Assembly (NCBI GenBank): GCA_002887195.1
Contig: PJAB01001192.1
Span: forward strand, 1 to 16,451
Direction of reading: 5' to 3'
Length of the DNA stretch: 16,451 bases
Source: Chrysochromulina parva
Lineage: Eukaryota; Haptophyta; Prymnesiales; Chrysochromulinaceae
In this document: positions 16,156 through 16,451 of the stretch, one piece after another
Position numbering within the stretch: position 1 is the first letter of the stretch
Layout of the letters: the number at the start of each line of letters is the position of its first letter
Notes under the pieces: model-generated
What the model was told of the DNA's origin: nothing
The model's input: only the letters and a program-made list of their open reading frames with translations
The model's database searches: none
Translations under genes and position numbers: made by a program

Positions 16156-16451
16156 CCGACCGCGCGTCTCGTCTCGCGAGTGAACAGGGAAACGCCTGTG
16201 CACCGAGCGGCCGGCCGTCAATCGAGCCCAGCCCCATGGACAAGTCTAAGTCAAGAAAATCAAATTCCCGCGTTCAAAAAGTCAAGTCAAGTCAAGTCAA
16301 GTCAAGTCAAGTCAAGTCAAGTCAAGTCAAGTCAAGTCAAGTCAAGTCAAGTCAAGTCAAGTCAAGTCAAGTCAAGTCAAGTGATTCAAAATGGCGGTCG
16401 CCTTTCCGCCGCCTTTGGTGCCCATCGCTGGCGCGAGCGATCGGGAGGGCA
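16156..16451. other. Upstream region of the Cys-rich gene with possible short plus-strand reading frame
   Basis: ATG at 16236 on the plus strand opens a frame through the GTCAA repeat to the window end (72 codons). It reads MDKSKSRKSNSRVQK, then tandem VKSSQ, then an Arg/Trp/Pro-rich segment. The 5-bp unit keeps any frame open, so this is weak evidence for a gene. Otherwise the segment holds the 5' flank of the Cys-rich gene. Confidence 0.25.
16281..16380. repeat. (GTCAA)20 pentanucleotide microsatellite
   Basis: Twenty perfect, uninterrupted GTCAA units (TTGAC on the other strand) lie about 125-225 bp upstream of the ATG at 16155. Related partial units (GTCTAAGTCAAG) begin near 16243. The perfect purity implies recent expansion or high turnover. 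Confidence 0.98.

Noticed and set aside
16281..16380. CRISPR array or telomere repeat
   Set aside because: There are no spacers, and the 5-bp unit is not a telomere unit such as TTAGGG or TTTAGGG; it is a simple microsatellite.

Overview
The window looks like nuclear DNA of a GC-rich unicellular eukaryote, most likely a marine microalga. The reasons are: two spliceosomal introns with GTGCKC donors and CAG acceptors inside one gene; long, mostly intronless genes with no ribosome-binding sites or operon spacing; a Golgi-type type II membrane glycosyltransferase; EF-hand, Tudor-like and CaMK-type kinase domains; and many expanded micro- and minisatellites inside coding regions. A haptophyte is my best guess from this style, but no marker gene fixes the lineage.

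Layout. (a) 1-6529, minus strand: one giant gene of at least 2080 codons in three exons, running off the left edge. Its parts are a PH-like domain, leucine-rich repeats of CARMIL type, a proline stretch, several families of Phe/Gly/Ser-rich repeats, nine 17-residue Ala/Glu helical repeats and a Ser/Thr kinase domain cut by the window edge. The last exon alone is an uninterrupted reading frame from position 1 to about 4457. (b) 6530-6817: divergent promoter region. (c) 6818-8581, plus strand: membrane-anchored GT4-type glycosyltransferase. (d) 8582-9014: convergent intergenic DNA. (e) 9015-11087, minus: protein with SH3-like 'GW' repeats and EF-hand-like motifs. (f) 11088-11729: intergenic DNA holding a palindrome cluster. 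(g) 11730-13463, minus: glucose-6-phosphate 1-epimerase-like domain fused through a Lys/Glu-rich linker to an uncharacterised C-terminal domain. (h) 13601-13650: dense cluster of CACGTG/ACGT sites in an inverted repeat. (i) 13662-15257, minus: major facilitator transporter with a vacuole/lysosome-type dileucine signal. (j) 15258-15510: short intergenic segment with TACCGGTA palindromes. (k) 15511-16155, minus: nuclear-looking Cys-rich plus Tudor-like protein. (l) 16281-16380: twenty perfect GTCAA units.

The genes do not form an obvious pathway. The most unusual item is the PH-LRR-(FG/SF repeats)-kinase gene, which is recovered only when two introns are recognised. The second of these is a 95-nt intron built from seven 10-bp units and bounded by a 9-bp direct repeat, as expected for an introner-like insertion. 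Several apparent starts are GTG or TTG, which a eukaryote would not normally use, so the starts given here are the first in-frame ATG codons. All functional names rest on reading motifs by eye.
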